From Bacteroidaceae bacterium (GTDB lineage: Bacteria; Bacteroidota; Bacteroidia; Bacteroidales; Bacteroidaceae), in NCBI GenBank assembly GCA_024401115.1, contig JAKSLP010000029.1, positions 1 through 38,430 on the forward strand: a stretch of 38,430 nucleotides of DNA, written 5' to 3'. Positions within the stretch are counted from its first letter, which is position 1, and the number at the start of each line of letters is the position of its first letter. Below are positions 16,119-24,017 of the stretch, in pieces. The notes beneath the pieces were generated by a model that saw nothing but the letters and a program-made list of their open reading frames with translations, was not told where the DNA came from and did no database searches. Position numbers and translations under genes: made by a program.

Positions 16119-17466
16119 TTCTTACTCCCTTCAGGGTCGCCGATGAGGCTTCTGTCACCCTGACCTTAACATACTGACCGATGTGTGCATCGCCCTTGTC
16201 GAACACCACCACCTTATTCTGCTCGGTGCGGCCAAACAGTTGCTCGCGTGAACGCTTGCTGAATCCCTCGACCAGGATTTCGTATTCCTTGCCCACACAA
16301 CGTGCATTGCTCTCGGCACTCAACTCGTTTTGAAGGGCAATCAACTCGTTCAGTCGGCGGATCTTCACCTCCTCTGGTATATCATCCGGAATATGACGGC
16401 TGGCATAAGTTCCAGGGCGCTCGCTGTACTTGAACATGAAAGCACTATCGTAACCGCATTCGCGCATCAGCGACAGGCTCATCTGGTGATCCTCTTCTGT
16501 CTCGGTGCAATATCCCGAGAAAATATCGGTGCTTAATCCGCAATCAGGAACGATACGGCGGATAGCAGCCACACGGTCCAAATACCACTCACGTGTATAT
16601 TTACGGTTCATCAGTTTCAGGATACGGCTGCTGCCGCTCTGAACTGGAAGGTGAATATGCTTGCAAACATTAGGCATCTCGGCAATGACATGCAAGGTCT
16701 CGTCGCTCATGTCCTTAGGATGAGAGGTAGAGAAGCGGATGCGCATGTTCGGAACGGTTTCTGCAACCTTGCGAAGCAGCTTAGGGAAGTCTATGATCTC
16801 GCCACCATCGGTACCGGTACCGTCATTACCCTCGCCGGTTTCATTCACCTCCCAGCGGTATGAGTTCACGTTCTGGCCCAGCAGCGTCACCTCCTTGTAA
16901 CCGCGTGCCTGAAGGTCCCTGGCCTCGTTCAGGATGCTCTCCACGTCACGGCTGCGTTCACGGCCGCGGGTGTAAGGCACAATGCAGTAATGGCAGAAAT
17001 TGTTGCATCCACGCATGATGCTGATAAACCCCGATATATGATTGCCGCAGATACGCTCAGGAATCACGTCACGGTAAGTCTCGGTAGTGGACAGCTCCAC
17101 GTTGATGGCTTTTTGTCCTACCTCCACCTGGGCAAACAACTCAGGTAAGGTCAGGTATGCATCAGGACCGGCCACGATATCAACACCGTGGTTCTCAATC
17201 CAGTCCTCGCGGACGCGCTCAGCCATACAGCCTACCACACCCACTCTCAGTTTCTTCTTATTGCGTCCCGACTCGAAGAACTCCAGACGGTGGAAAATCT
17301 TCTGCTCGGCATTGTCGCGTACAGAACAGGTGTTCAGCAGCACGGCATCAGCCTCTTCCAGCGTCTCACAGGTGTCATAATCCTGCATTTTCATGATACT
17401 GGCAATCACTTCGCTGTCAGCCACATTCATCTGGCAGCCGTATGTTTCAATGAGTAACTTTTTCAT
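16114..17466 (-). CDS. miaB: tRNA-2-methylthio-N6-dimethylallyladenosine synthase (MiaB)
   Basis: A 450-residue radical-SAM methylthiotransferase that adds the 2-methylthio group to i6A37 of tRNAs. The N-terminal MTTase domain (IETYGCQMNVADSE, with further cysteines at NTCSV and VVGCMAE) holds one Fe-S cluster. The radical-SAM motif C-N-N-F-C-H-Y-C in RGCNNFCHYCIVPYTRG holds the other. A TRAM domain closes the protein (about 385-450). The ATG at 17466 (MKKLLIETYGC) was chosen because the longer frame begins with a TTG inside the -7 box at 17485-17492. Monocistronic and divergent from the transporter gene. Confidence 0.96.
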   Translation of the reverse strand: MKKLLIETYGCQMNVADSEVIASIMKMQDYDTCETLEEADAVLLNTCSVRDNAEQKIFHRLEFFESGRNKKKLRVGVVGCMAERVREDWIENHGVDIVAGPDAYLTLPELFAQVEVGQKAINVELSTTETYRDVIPERICGNHISGFISIMRGCNNFCHYCIVPYTRGRERSRDVESILNEARDLQARGYKEVTLLGQNVNSYRWEVNETGEGNDGTGTDGGEIIDFPKLLRKVAETVPNMRIRFSTSHPKDMSDETLHVIAEMPNVCKHIHLPVQSGSSRILKLMNRKYTREWYLDRVAAIRRIVPDCGLSTDIFSGYCTETEEDHQMSLSLMRECGYDSAFMFKYSERPGTYASRHIPDDIPEEVKIRRLNELIALQNELSAESNARCVGKEYEILVEGFSKRSREQLFGRTEQNKVVVFDKGDAHIGQYVKVRVTEASSATLKGVRI

Positions 17467-17484
17467 CTTTTGATAATTTGGCTG

Positions 17485-17492
17485 CAAAGTTA
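17485..17492 (-). promoter_or_regulatory. -7 box of miaB
   Basis: The minus strand reads TAACTTTG, 18 bases before the chosen ATG, giving a very short leader. Confidence 0.5.
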
Positions 17493-17535
17493 CGTAAAAA
17501 TCCGTGTAATCGTGAAACCTTGTTTAAAAAAGCAG

Positions 17536-17543
17536 TAACTTTG
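17536..17543 (+). promoter_or_regulatory. -7 box of the BASS-family transporter gene
   Basis: TAACTTTG lies 18 bases before the ATG at 17562. It rules out the longer frame that begins at 17478. Confidence 0.5.
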
Positions 17544-17561
17544 CACCCCGAAATAAAAAGG

Positions 17562-18530
17562 ATGACAATGGATATTATTCGTTTTGTGAAAAATTGGACA
17601 CTTCCCATCTCCATGGTGACGGGCGCGCTGAGCTATTTCATATATGCCTCGATTCCCGCTTTGGATTTCACACACCCCTTTGTCAGTGAGTTCACCAGCA
17701 TCATCCAACCGGTACTGATCTTCTGCATGCTGTTTCTGGCTTTCTGTAAGATTGCTCCTCATGAACTGCGTCCGCATTGGTGGCAGTTCTGGCTGCTGCT
17801 TATCCAGATGGGACTGTTTTGTGCCCTTTCAGGCGTACTCTGCCTGTTTCCTGACACTTCCTACCGCCTGATATTGGAAGGTGCCATGCTGAGCATTCTT
17901 TGTCCTACGGCTACTGCTTGTGCCGTAGTAACCATGAAATTAGGTGGCAATGCCGCTGCAACCACCACCTATACCATGGCAGTGAATCTGGCCGTGGCTG
18001 TGCTGGCACCTCTGATGTTGCCTTTGGCCCATCCGCAGGAGGGCATCGCTTTTCTACCGGCCTTTTTCATCATTATCCGAAAGGTGTTTCCTCTGCTGTT
18101 CTGCCCGTTGCTGGCTGCGTGGCTGGTCCGCTATTGTTTCCCGTCTTTGCACAAGAAATGCCTGGCGCAGAAGGACTTGGCATTCTACCTGTGGGCCATA
18201 GCCTTGGCCATCGCTATCGCTGTGACCTGTAAGGCCATCATGCATAGCAGCGAGCCCGTGCTGCAGATCCTGGGTATAGCTGTGGTATCGCTGTTCTGCT
18301 GTATCTTCCAGTTTGCCGTGGGTAAGTGGGTAGGCACACAGTATGGTTGCCGTATCGAGGGCGGTCAGGCCCTGGGACAGAAGAACACCGTCTTCATCAT
18401 CTGGCTGGGCTATACCTTCCTGACTCCTGTCACTGCCGTGGCCGGAGGCTTCTACAGCGTATGGCATAATCTGATAAACACCTACCAATTATATAAAAAA
18501 CGCAAGCAAGATGAGGCTCTTGTAAAATAA
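17562..18530 (+). CDS. Bile acid:sodium symporter (BASS)-like transporter
   Basis: A 322-residue inner-membrane protein with about ten hydrophobic segments. The stretch [20 protein letters not shown] followed by [22 protein letters not shown] is characteristic of BASS-family sodium-coupled organic-anion carriers. The same fold near the C terminus contains [15 protein letters not shown]. The substrate could be a bile acid, keto acid or other organic anion; nothing in the sequence decides. The ATG at 17562 follows AAAAAGG; an ATG two codons on (17568) is also possible. The region before 17562 holds the promoter, so the longer frame is rejected. The next gene, cysS, has its own -7 box. Confidence 0.78.
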   Translation: MTMDIIRFVKNWTLPISMVTGALSYFIYASIPALDFTHPFVSEFTSIIQPVLIFCMLFLAFCKIAPHELRPHWWQFWLLLIQMGLFCALSGVLCLFPDTSYRLILEGAMLSILCPTATACAVVTMKLGGNAAATTTYTMAVNLAVAVLAPLMLPLAHPQEGIAFLPAFFIIIRKVFPLLFCPLLAAWLVRYCFPSLHKKCLAQKDLAFYLWAIALAIAIAVTCKAIMHSSEPVLQILGIAVVSLFCCIFQFAVGKWVGTQYGCRIEGGQALGQKNTVFIIWLGYTFLTPVTAVAGGFYSVWHNLINTYQLYKKRKQDEALVK

Positions 18531-18536
18531 AAGCCG

Positions 18537-18544
18537 TATCTTTG
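18537..18544 (+). promoter_or_regulatory. -7 box of cysS
   Basis: TATCTTTG lies 18 bases before the ATG at 18563. It shows that the in-frame TTG at 18542 cannot be the start. Confidence 0.55.
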
Positions 18545-18562
18545 GCGCAAATTTCGATTATT

Positions 18563-20041
18563 ATGGAACATCCTTTGTTTATTTACAATACCCTGACCCG
18601 TCAGAAGGAGCTGTTCAAGCCACTTCACGAGGGTCGTGTAGGCATGTATGTCTGTGGTCCTACTGTTTATGGCGATGCCCATTTAGGTCATGCCCGTCCT
18701 GCTATCACCTTCGACCTGCTGTTCCGCTACTTGCAGAAGTTGGGTTATAAGGTACGTTACGTGAGAAACATCACCGATGTGGGTCATCTGGAGCATGACG
18801 CCGACGAGGGTGAGGATAAGATTGCCAAGAAGGCACGTCTGGAGCAATTGGAGCCAATGGAAGTGGCGCAGTACTATACCAACCGTTTCCATGAGGCCAT
18901 GGACCAACTGAACTGTCTGCCTCCAAGCATCGAGCCACACGCTACCGGTCATATCATCGAGCAGCAGAAGTTGGTCGAGGAGATCATGAACAACGGCTAC
19001 GCCTACGAGAGCAACGGCTCTATCTATTTTGATGTGGAAAAGTATGACAAGGATCACAAGTACGGTATCCTGTCGGGTCGCACCTTGGAGAATATCAAAG
19101 ATGCCAGCCGTGAACTGGCCGGTGTTGGTGAGAAGAGAAACCAGGCCGATTTTGCCCTGTGGAAAAAAGCTATGCCAGAGCACATCATGCATTGGCCAAG
19201 TCCTTGGAGTGAGGGCTTCCCTGGCTGGCACTGCGAGTGTACTGCCATGGGACGTAAGTACCTTGGCAATCACTTCGACATTCACGGAGGCGGACTGGAT
19301 TTAGTGTTCCCACACCACGAGTGCGAGATTGCACAGGCAGTAGCTAGCCAGGGCGATCAGATGGTACACTATTGGATGCATAACAATATGATTACCATCG
19401 ATGGAAAGAAGATGGGTAAGTCGTACAACAACTTCATTACCCTGCCACAGTTCTTTGCCGGTGAGCATGAGCGCCTGGAAAGAGGCTACAGCCCTATGAC
19501 CATCCGCTTCTTCATCCTGCAGGCGCACTATCGCAGCACCGTGGATTTCAGCAACGAGGCTTTGCAGGCTGCCGAGAAGGGTCTGGAGCGCCTGTTGGAA
19601 GGCTGGACTCTGCTGCATAAGATTGCTCCAGCTGCCGAGAGTTCCGTAGATGTGAAAGGCCTGCGCGAGAAGTGCTACGAGGCCATGAGCGATGACTTGA
19701 ACTCACCAATCGTCATCAGTCACCTGTTTGATGCTTGCCGTATGATCAACATCGTGAACGACAAGAAGGGTACCCTGAGTGCTGCCGACATTCAGGAACT
19801 GAAGGAAGTGTTCCAGTTGTTCGCATTCGACATCTTGGGCCTGAAGGCCGAGACGAGTAGCGACAATAGTGGCCGTGAGGAAGCTTTTGGTAAGGTTGTG
19901 GACATGCTGCTGGAGCAGCGCGTCATTGCCAAGCAGAACAAGGACTGGGCTACATCTGATAAGATTCGCAATGAGTTGACTGCCCTAGGCTTTGAGGTAA
20001 AGGACACCAAGGACGGATTCAGTTGGAAACTTAATAAATAA
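18563..20041 (+). CDS. cysS: Cysteinyl-tRNA synthetase
   Basis: A 492-residue class I synthetase that charges tRNA-Cys. The N terminus [16 protein letters not shown] is followed by [19 protein letters not shown], which carries a zinc-ligand Cys and the HIGH-type motif HLGH. Further zinc ligands lie in [10 protein letters not shown] and [10 protein letters not shown]. The KMSKS-type loop is KKMGKSYNN. The DALR anticodon domain follows. The full length is normal for the family. It is followed after 7 bases by a 59-codon membrane-protein gene and then pdxB on the same strand. Confidence 0.97.
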   Translation: MEHPLFIYNTLTRQKELFKPLHEGRVGMYVCGPTVYGDAHLGHARPAITFDLLFRYLQKLGYKVRYVRNITDVGHLEHDADEGEDKIAKKARLEQLEPMEVAQYYTNRFHEAMDQLNCLPPSIEPHATGHIIEQQKLVEEIMNNGYAYESNGSIYFDVEKYDKDHKYGILSGRTLENIKDASRELAGVGEKRNQADFALWKKAMPEHIMHWPSPWSEGFPGWHCECTAMGRKYLGNHFDIHGGGLDLVFPHHECEIAQAVASQGDQMVHYWMHNNMITIDGKKMGKSYNNFITLPQFFAGEHERLERGYSPMTIRFFILQAHYRSTVDFSNEALQAAEKGLERLLEGWTLLHKIAPAAESSVDVKGLREKCYEAMSDDLNSPIVISHLFDACRMINIVNDKKGTLSAADIQELKEVFQLFAFDILGLKAETSSDNSGREEAFGKVVDMLLEQRVIAKQNKDWATSDKIRNELTALGFEVKDTKDGFSWKLNK

Positions 20042-20048
20042 TAATGAT

Positions 20049-20228
20049 ATGAAAGGTGCTCAGAAAATTCTGATGTGGGCCTTCCTGGTCCTGTCGGTCG
20101 TTTGCGTGTGTGCCACCGGATGGATGATTTCCGTCCTGGGCTTTGATGCCATGTCCTGCCTGATGCTCGTCATGTTTGTGCTGGCGGCCATCTGGGCAGG
20201 TGTACAGATAAAGCAGAGCCGGAAATAA
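20049..20228 (+). CDS. Small two-helix membrane protein of unknown function (59 residues)
   Basis: A short gene that starts MKGAQKILMWAFLVLSVV at 20049, 7 bases after the cysS stop. It has two hydrophobic segments (about residues 7-25 and 33-52) joined by a short loop, a C-terminal basic tail QIKQSRK and a TAA at 20226-20228. Codon use is like its neighbours. The frame is open over its full length and tightly packed between cysS and pdxB, which supports a real gene, but I recognise no family. The last codons lie in the 5' arm of a hairpin at 20215-20240. Confidence 0.6.
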   Translation: MKGAQKILMWAFLVLSVVCVCATGWMISVLGFDAMSCLMLVMFVLAAIWAGVQIKQSRK

Positions 20229-20240
20229 TCCGGCTCTTTT
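20215..20240 (+). terminator. Terminator-like hairpin overlapping the small gene's stop and abutting pdxB
   Basis: AGAGCCGG/CCGGCTCT closes around AATAAT-type sequence, followed by TTTT and then, after a few bases, the pdxB ATG at 20246. The U-run is short and no promoter fits between hairpin and pdxB, so this may be a partial terminator or an attenuator. Confidence 0.55.
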
Positions 20241-20245
20241 GCCCT

Positions 20246-21262
20246 ATGAGAGTAATCGTCGATGATAAGATACCTTATATAAATACAGCCATCGCCCAGG
20301 TGGCCGATGAGGTGGTGTATGCTCCTGGCAGCAAGTTCACTCCCGAATTGGTTAAGGATGCTGATGCCTTGATTGTTCGCACCCGAACCCTCTGCAATAG
20401 CGATTTATTGGAAGGCAGTAAGGTACAGTTTGTAGGTACCGCTACCATCGGATTCGACCACATCGACACCGCCTACCTGGCTCAAAAAGGCATCGCCTGG
20501 GGTAATTGCCCGGGTTGTAATGCCACTTCGGTAGCCCAGTACATCAAAAGCGTACTGCTGTTGCTGAAACGTGAGCATGGTCTGTCGCTGACCGACACTA
20601 CTATCGGCATTGTCGGTGTAGGTCATGTGGGTAAGGAAATCCAAACGGTTGCCGGGCAATTGGGCATGCGCGTAATGCTGAACGACCCACCCAGAGCCGA
20701 GAAAGAAGGCTGGGCAGGTTTCAGTACTCTGCAGCAACTCATGGAGCAGTGCGATGTCATTACCTTTCATACTCCGCTGGTCAGAGGCGGAAAGCATTCC
20801 ACCTATCATCTGGCCGACCGGACATTCTTCGGCAAACTGAGCCGTAAACCTTACATCATTAATTCCAGCCGTGGAGAAGTAGTGGACAATGAGGCCCTGT
20901 TCGAGGCCTTGGAAAATGGAACTGTCCGTCAGGCTGTCATCGACACATGGGAAAACGAACCCCAGCTGTCATTAGGCCTGTTGGATAAGGTCTATATCGG
21001 AACCCCGCACATTGCCGGCTATTCGGCCGATGGAAAGGCCAATGCCACCAACATGGTGCTTGAGGCCATGTGCCGCCATTTCAATTTGCCAGTTCCGGCC
21101 AAAGTGTTGCCACCCGATCTCCCTGCAGGTTTGCAACTCTCGGATGATGCCGAAGAGCGCGCCTTACAGTTGTATAATCCCCACAATGACAGCATTGCAT
21201 TAAAGAGAAATCCCGAAAAATTCGAGGAATTAAGAGGAAATTACCCCCTTCGCAGAGAGTAA
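20246..21262 (+). CDS. pdxB: Erythronate-4-phosphate dehydrogenase (PdxB)
   Basis: A 338-residue D-2-hydroxyacid dehydrogenase of pyridoxal-phosphate synthesis. It oxidises 4-phosphoerythronate. The N terminus RVIVDDKIPYINTAI and the segment FVGTATIGFDHIDTAYL are PdxB signatures. NAD binding is at TIGIVGVGHVGKE (about residue 115). The active-site set includes NSSRGEVVD with Arg, ENEPQ with Glu, and GTPHIAGYS with His. The C-terminal PdxB dimerisation region is present but short. The start ATG lies directly after the hairpin at 20215-20240. Confidence 0.93.
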   Translation: MRVIVDDKIPYINTAIAQVADEVVYAPGSKFTPELVKDADALIVRTRTLCNSDLLEGSKVQFVGTATIGFDHIDTAYLAQKGIAWGNCPGCNATSVAQYIKSVLLLLKREHGLSLTDTTIGIVGVGHVGKEIQTVAGQLGMRVMLNDPPRAEKEGWAGFSTLQQLMEQCDVITFHTPLVRGGKHSTYHLADRTFFGKLSRKPYIINSSRGEVVDNEALFEALENGTVRQAVIDTWENEPQLSLGLLDKVYIGTPHIAGYSADGKANATNMVLEAMCRHFNLPVPAKVLPPDLPAGLQLSDDAEERALQLYNPHNDSIALKRNPEKFEELRGNYPLRRE

Positions 21263-21269
21263 ATGCACA

Positions 21270-21296
21270 CATTTTTGGGTTTTGTGCACCAAAATG
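21270..21296 (+). terminator. Weak terminator-like stem after pdxB
   Basis: CATTTTTGG/CCAAAATG can pair around a 10-base loop, followed by TTCATTTTTC. It is AT-rich with one bulge, so support is modest. Confidence 0.3.
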
Positions 21297-21316
21297 TTCA
21301 TTTTTCACGGAAATTC

Positions 21317-21348
21317 TTGTCACTTAACCTAAAAAGTTATTATCTTTG
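21317..21348 (+). promoter_or_regulatory. Promoter of the acpP-fabF-rnc operon
   Basis: TTG at 21317-21319 and TATCTTTG at 21341-21348 are 21 bases apart. The acpP ATG at 21399 follows about 50 bases later. Confidence 0.65.
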
Positions 21349-21398
21349 CACCCGAATTTGAAAAGATAAAAATTTGTTGAACTATAAAATTTACAATT

Positions 21399-21635
21399 AT
21401 GTCTGAAATTGAATCAAGAGTAAAGGCTATTATCGCTGACAAGTTGAGCGTAGAGGAGACCGAGGTTAAGCCAGAAGCAAGCTTCACTAACGATCTGGGT
21501 GCAGATTCTTTGGATACTGTAGAGTTGATCATGGAGTTCGAGAAGGAGTTCGGTATCTCTATTCCAGACGATCAGGCAGAGAAGATCTCTACTGTAGGTG
21601 ACGCTATCAACTACATTACTGAAGCTTCTAAATAA
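21399..21635 (+). CDS. acpP: Acyl carrier protein
   Basis: A 78-residue acidic helical protein that carries growing fatty-acyl chains on phosphopantetheine. The attachment serine is S37 in [12 protein letters not shown]. The closing helix region is [15 protein letters not shown]. First gene of an operon with fabF (21 bases on) and rnc. Codon choice favours T-ending and major codons compared with neighbouring genes, as expected for a highly expressed gene. Confidence 0.98.
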   Translation: MSEIESRVKAIIADKLSVEETEVKPEASFTNDLGADSLDTVELIMEFEKEFGISIPDDQAEKISTVGDAINYITEASK

Positions 21636-21656
21636 GTTATACTCTTTACCAATAAT

Positions 21657-22925
21657 ATGGAATTAAAGAGAGTAGTAGTAACAGGTCTTGGTGCGATTAC
21701 TCCAGTCGGCAACACAGTTGCTGAGGCATGGGAAAACCTGTGCAATGGAGTTAGCGGAGCAGGACCTATTACTCATTTTGACGCATCACAGTTTAAGACT
21801 CAGTTCGCTTGTGAGGTAAAGAACTTCAATGCTGCAGATTTCGGTATTGACCGTAAAGAAGGCCGCAAGATGGACTTGTATTGCCAGTATGCTGTAGCTG
21901 CTGCAACCAAGGCTATCGAAGATTCTGGTATGGACCTCGAGACCGTTAATAAGAACCGCATCGGCGTAGTGTTTGGTGTAGGTATCGGCGGTATGCACAC
22001 CTTCGAAGAGGAGGCTGGCAACTGGGCTATCAATGGTGCAGCACAGGGACCAAAAATCAATCCATTCTTCATTCCTAAGATGATTGCCGACATCTGCGCC
22101 GGTCACATCTCAATCAAGTATGGTTTCCACGGTCCTAACTACATCACCAGCTCTGCATGTGCATCTTCATCGAACGCTTTGGCTGATGCTTTCAACCTGA
22201 TTCGTTTGGGTAAGGCAAATGTCATCGTTAGTGGTGGTGCTGAGGCTGCTATCTTCCCTCTGGGTGTTGGCGGTTTCAACGCAATGCACGCTTTGTCTAC
22301 CCGCAATGATGATCCTCAGGGAGCATCTCGCCCATTCTCTGCAAGCCGTGATGGCTTCATTATGGGTGAAGGCGCTGGCTGTCTGGTACTGGAAGAGTAC
22401 GAGCATGCTAAGGCACGTGGTGCAAAGATCTACGCTGAGATGGTTGGTGCAGGCATGTCTGCTGACGCTCATCACCTGACAGCTTCTCATCCAGAGGGTT
22501 TGGGAGCTAAGTTGGTTATGGAGAGCGCATTGGAAGATGCTGGAATGACTCCTGCTGACATTGACTACATCAATGTTCACGGTACATCAACTCCAGTTGG
22601 TGATATTTCAGAGGCAAAGGCTATCAAGGAAGTTTTCGGTGAGTATGCTTACAAATTGAACATTTCTTCTACCAAGTCTATGACTGGCCACTTGCTGGGT
22701 GCAGCTGGTGCTGTTGAGGCTTTGGTTTGTGTATTGGCAGTGAAGAACGACATCGTTCCTCCAACTATCAACCACGCAGAGGATGATCAGGATGAGAACA
22801 TCGATTACAACATGAATTATACCTTCAATGTGGCTCAGAAGCGCGAGGTTCGTGCTGCATTGAGCAACACCTTTGGCTTCGGTGGTCACAATGCATGTGT
22901 AATCTTCAAAAAATACGCTGAATAA
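21657..22925 (+). CDS. fabF: 3-oxoacyl-ACP synthase II (FabF)
   Basis: A 422-residue condensing enzyme that elongates acyl-ACP with malonyl-ACP. The catalytic cysteine is C168 in SSACASSSNAL, and the two histidines lie in VHGTSTPVGD and KSMTGHLLGAAG. It has the full family length and ends NTFGFGGHNACVIFKKY. It lies 21 bases after acpP and 2 bases before the rnc start. Codon use is biased in the same way as acpP. Confidence 0.98.
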   Translation: MELKRVVVTGLGAITPVGNTVAEAWENLCNGVSGAGPITHFDASQFKTQFACEVKNFNAADFGIDRKEGRKMDLYCQYAVAAATKAIEDSGMDLETVNKNRIGVVFGVGIGGMHTFEEEAGNWAINGAAQGPKINPFFIPKMIADICAGHISIKYGFHGPNYITSSACASSSNALADAFNLIRLGKANVIVSGGAEAAIFPLGVGGFNAMHALSTRNDDPQGASRPFSASRDGFIMGEGAGCLVLEEYEHAKARGAKIYAEMVGAGMSADAHHLTASHPEGLGAKLVMESALEDAGMTPADIDYINVHGTSTPVGDISEAKAIKEVFGEYAYKLNISSTKSMTGHLLGAAGAVEALVCVLAVKNDIVPPTINHAEDDQDENIDYNMNYTFNVAQKREVRAALSNTFGFGGHNACVIFKKYAE

Positions 22926-22927
22926 TC

Positions 22928-23929
22928 GTGTTTTTGACAGATTTAATAGATAGAGTACGACTCCCTTTCCGTAAGGAAAAGGAGTCGTACTCTCGTTTAT
23001 ATCAAATTTTGGGATTCTATCCCCATAATATTACCTACTACAAGAAAGCGCTGATTCACAAGTCGGTAAACCTAGATAAGGACAAGAAAACCAACCGATT
23101 GGAAAACAATGAGAGGTTGGAATTCCTGGGTGATGCTATTCTGGATGCCATAGTGGGCGATATTGTTTACCGTCATTTCGAGGGCAAACGTGAAGGTTTT
23201 TTGACCAATACCCGCAGTAAGATTGTCCAGCGTGATACACTGAACAAAGTGGCCAAGGAAATCGGCCTGAACGAACTGATTCAATCCTCAATTACTCCTC
23301 ACACTTCGCACAACAGCTACATGGGCGGTAATGCCTTCGAGGCGCTGGTGGGTGCCGTCTATCTGGACCGCGGTTACAAGTATTGCATGCGATTCATGCA
23401 AGATCGTATCCTAAAGGACTACATCGACATCAACAAGATGGCATATAAGGAGGTGAACTTCAAGAGCAAACTTATAGAGTGGAGCCAGAAAAACCGTGTA
23501 AATGCTTCTTTTGAACTGGTTGAGCAGAATCAGGAGGAGAGCGGCAGTCCAGTATTCATTTCACGTGTACTGGTTGAGGGTATTGAAATCGGTACCGGCA
23601 AGGGATATTCCAAGAAGGAGAGTCAACAGAATGCGGCCAAGGAATCTATGGCTCTGCTGAAGAAGAGACCTCAGTTGATTGAGTCCATCTTTGCTGAGAA
23701 GAGTAAGAAAACCGCCATGGAGGAAGAGCTGAGAGCTGTTCCTGAGATGGAGGAAAGCCCGGACGTTGCCGTTAAGCCTGTTGAGGAAAAACCACAACAG
23801 GACGAACATCCGGTTGCTGAGAAGGAAATGGAAATGGATCTCTCGCATATTAGCCTTAAGCCTAGGCAAATGACCCGCGATGAAATCATAGCAGCCGCTG
23901 AAGAGGCCGCTTTTAACGGGGAGTGTTAA
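22928..23929 (+). CDS. rnc: Ribonuclease III with C-terminal extension
   Basis: A 333-residue double-strand-specific endoribonuclease that processes rRNA and structured mRNAs. The nuclease domain (about residues 25-165) has the signature NERLEFLGDAILD (61-73) and a second acidic set near GNAFEALVGAVYLD. The dsRNA-binding domain (about 175-245) reads FKSKLIEWSQ ... SKKESQQNAAKESMALL. Beyond it lies an acidic extension of about 85 residues, not found in the E. coli enzyme. The start is a GTG only 2 bases after the fabF stop, so translation is probably coupled. An mRNA hairpin occupies codons 9-22 (22952-22993) and could be a self-cleavage site. Confidence 0.95.
   Translation: MFLTDLIDRVRLPFRKEKESYSRLYQILGFYPHNITYYKKALIHKSVNLDKDKKTNRLENNERLEFLGDAILDAIVGDIVYRHFEGKREGFLTNTRSKIVQRDTLNKVAKEIGLNELIQSSITPHTSHNSYMGGNAFEALVGAVYLDRGYKYCMRFMQDRILKDYIDINKMAYKEVNFKSKLIEWSQKNRVNASFELVEQNQEESGSPVFISRVLVEGIEIGTGKGYSKKESQQNAAKESMALLKKRPQLIESIFAEKSKKTAMEEELRAVPEMEESPDVAVKPVEEKPQQDEHPVAEKEMEMDLSHISLKPRQMTRDEIIAAAEEAAFNGEC
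22952..22993 (+). promoter_or_regulatory. Long mRNA hairpin inside the start of rnc, possible RNase III autoregulation site
   Basis: AGAGTACGACTCC (22952-22964) is exactly complementary to GGAGTCGTACTCT (22981-22993). After one C-A mismatch, TTTCC pairs with GGAAA and closes a GTAA (GNRA) loop. The total is 18 pairs with one mismatch, nearly two turns of double-stranded RNA, starting 24 bases after the GTG codon. RNase III acts on such stems, and in E. coli it cleaves its own mRNA leader. Self-regulation here is inferred. Confidence 0.6.
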
Positions 23930-23966
23930 TACACAACTATTAAATATTGTGTAATCCCCCTTTTTC
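23930..23966 (+). terminator. Possible terminator after rnc
   Basis: TACACAA/TTGTGTA pair around a 10-base AT loop, followed by ATCCCCCTTTTTCTC. The stem is short and the T-run is offset. Confidence 0.4.
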
Positions 23967-23980
23967 TCAAAACTTTCCGC

Positions 23981-23988
23981 TAACTTTG
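23981..23988 (+). promoter_or_regulatory. -7 box of the GH3-type operon
   Basis: TAACTTTG lies 29 bases before the ATG at 24018. No clear -33 box. Confidence 0.5.
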
Positions 23989-24017
23989 CAAGTTGAAACC
24001 GATTCTTAGCGGTGAGT

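Noticed and set aside
17478..17561. N-terminal extension of the BASS-family transporter.
   Set aside because: It contains the divergent -7 boxes of miaB (17485-17492) and of the transporter itself (17536-17543).
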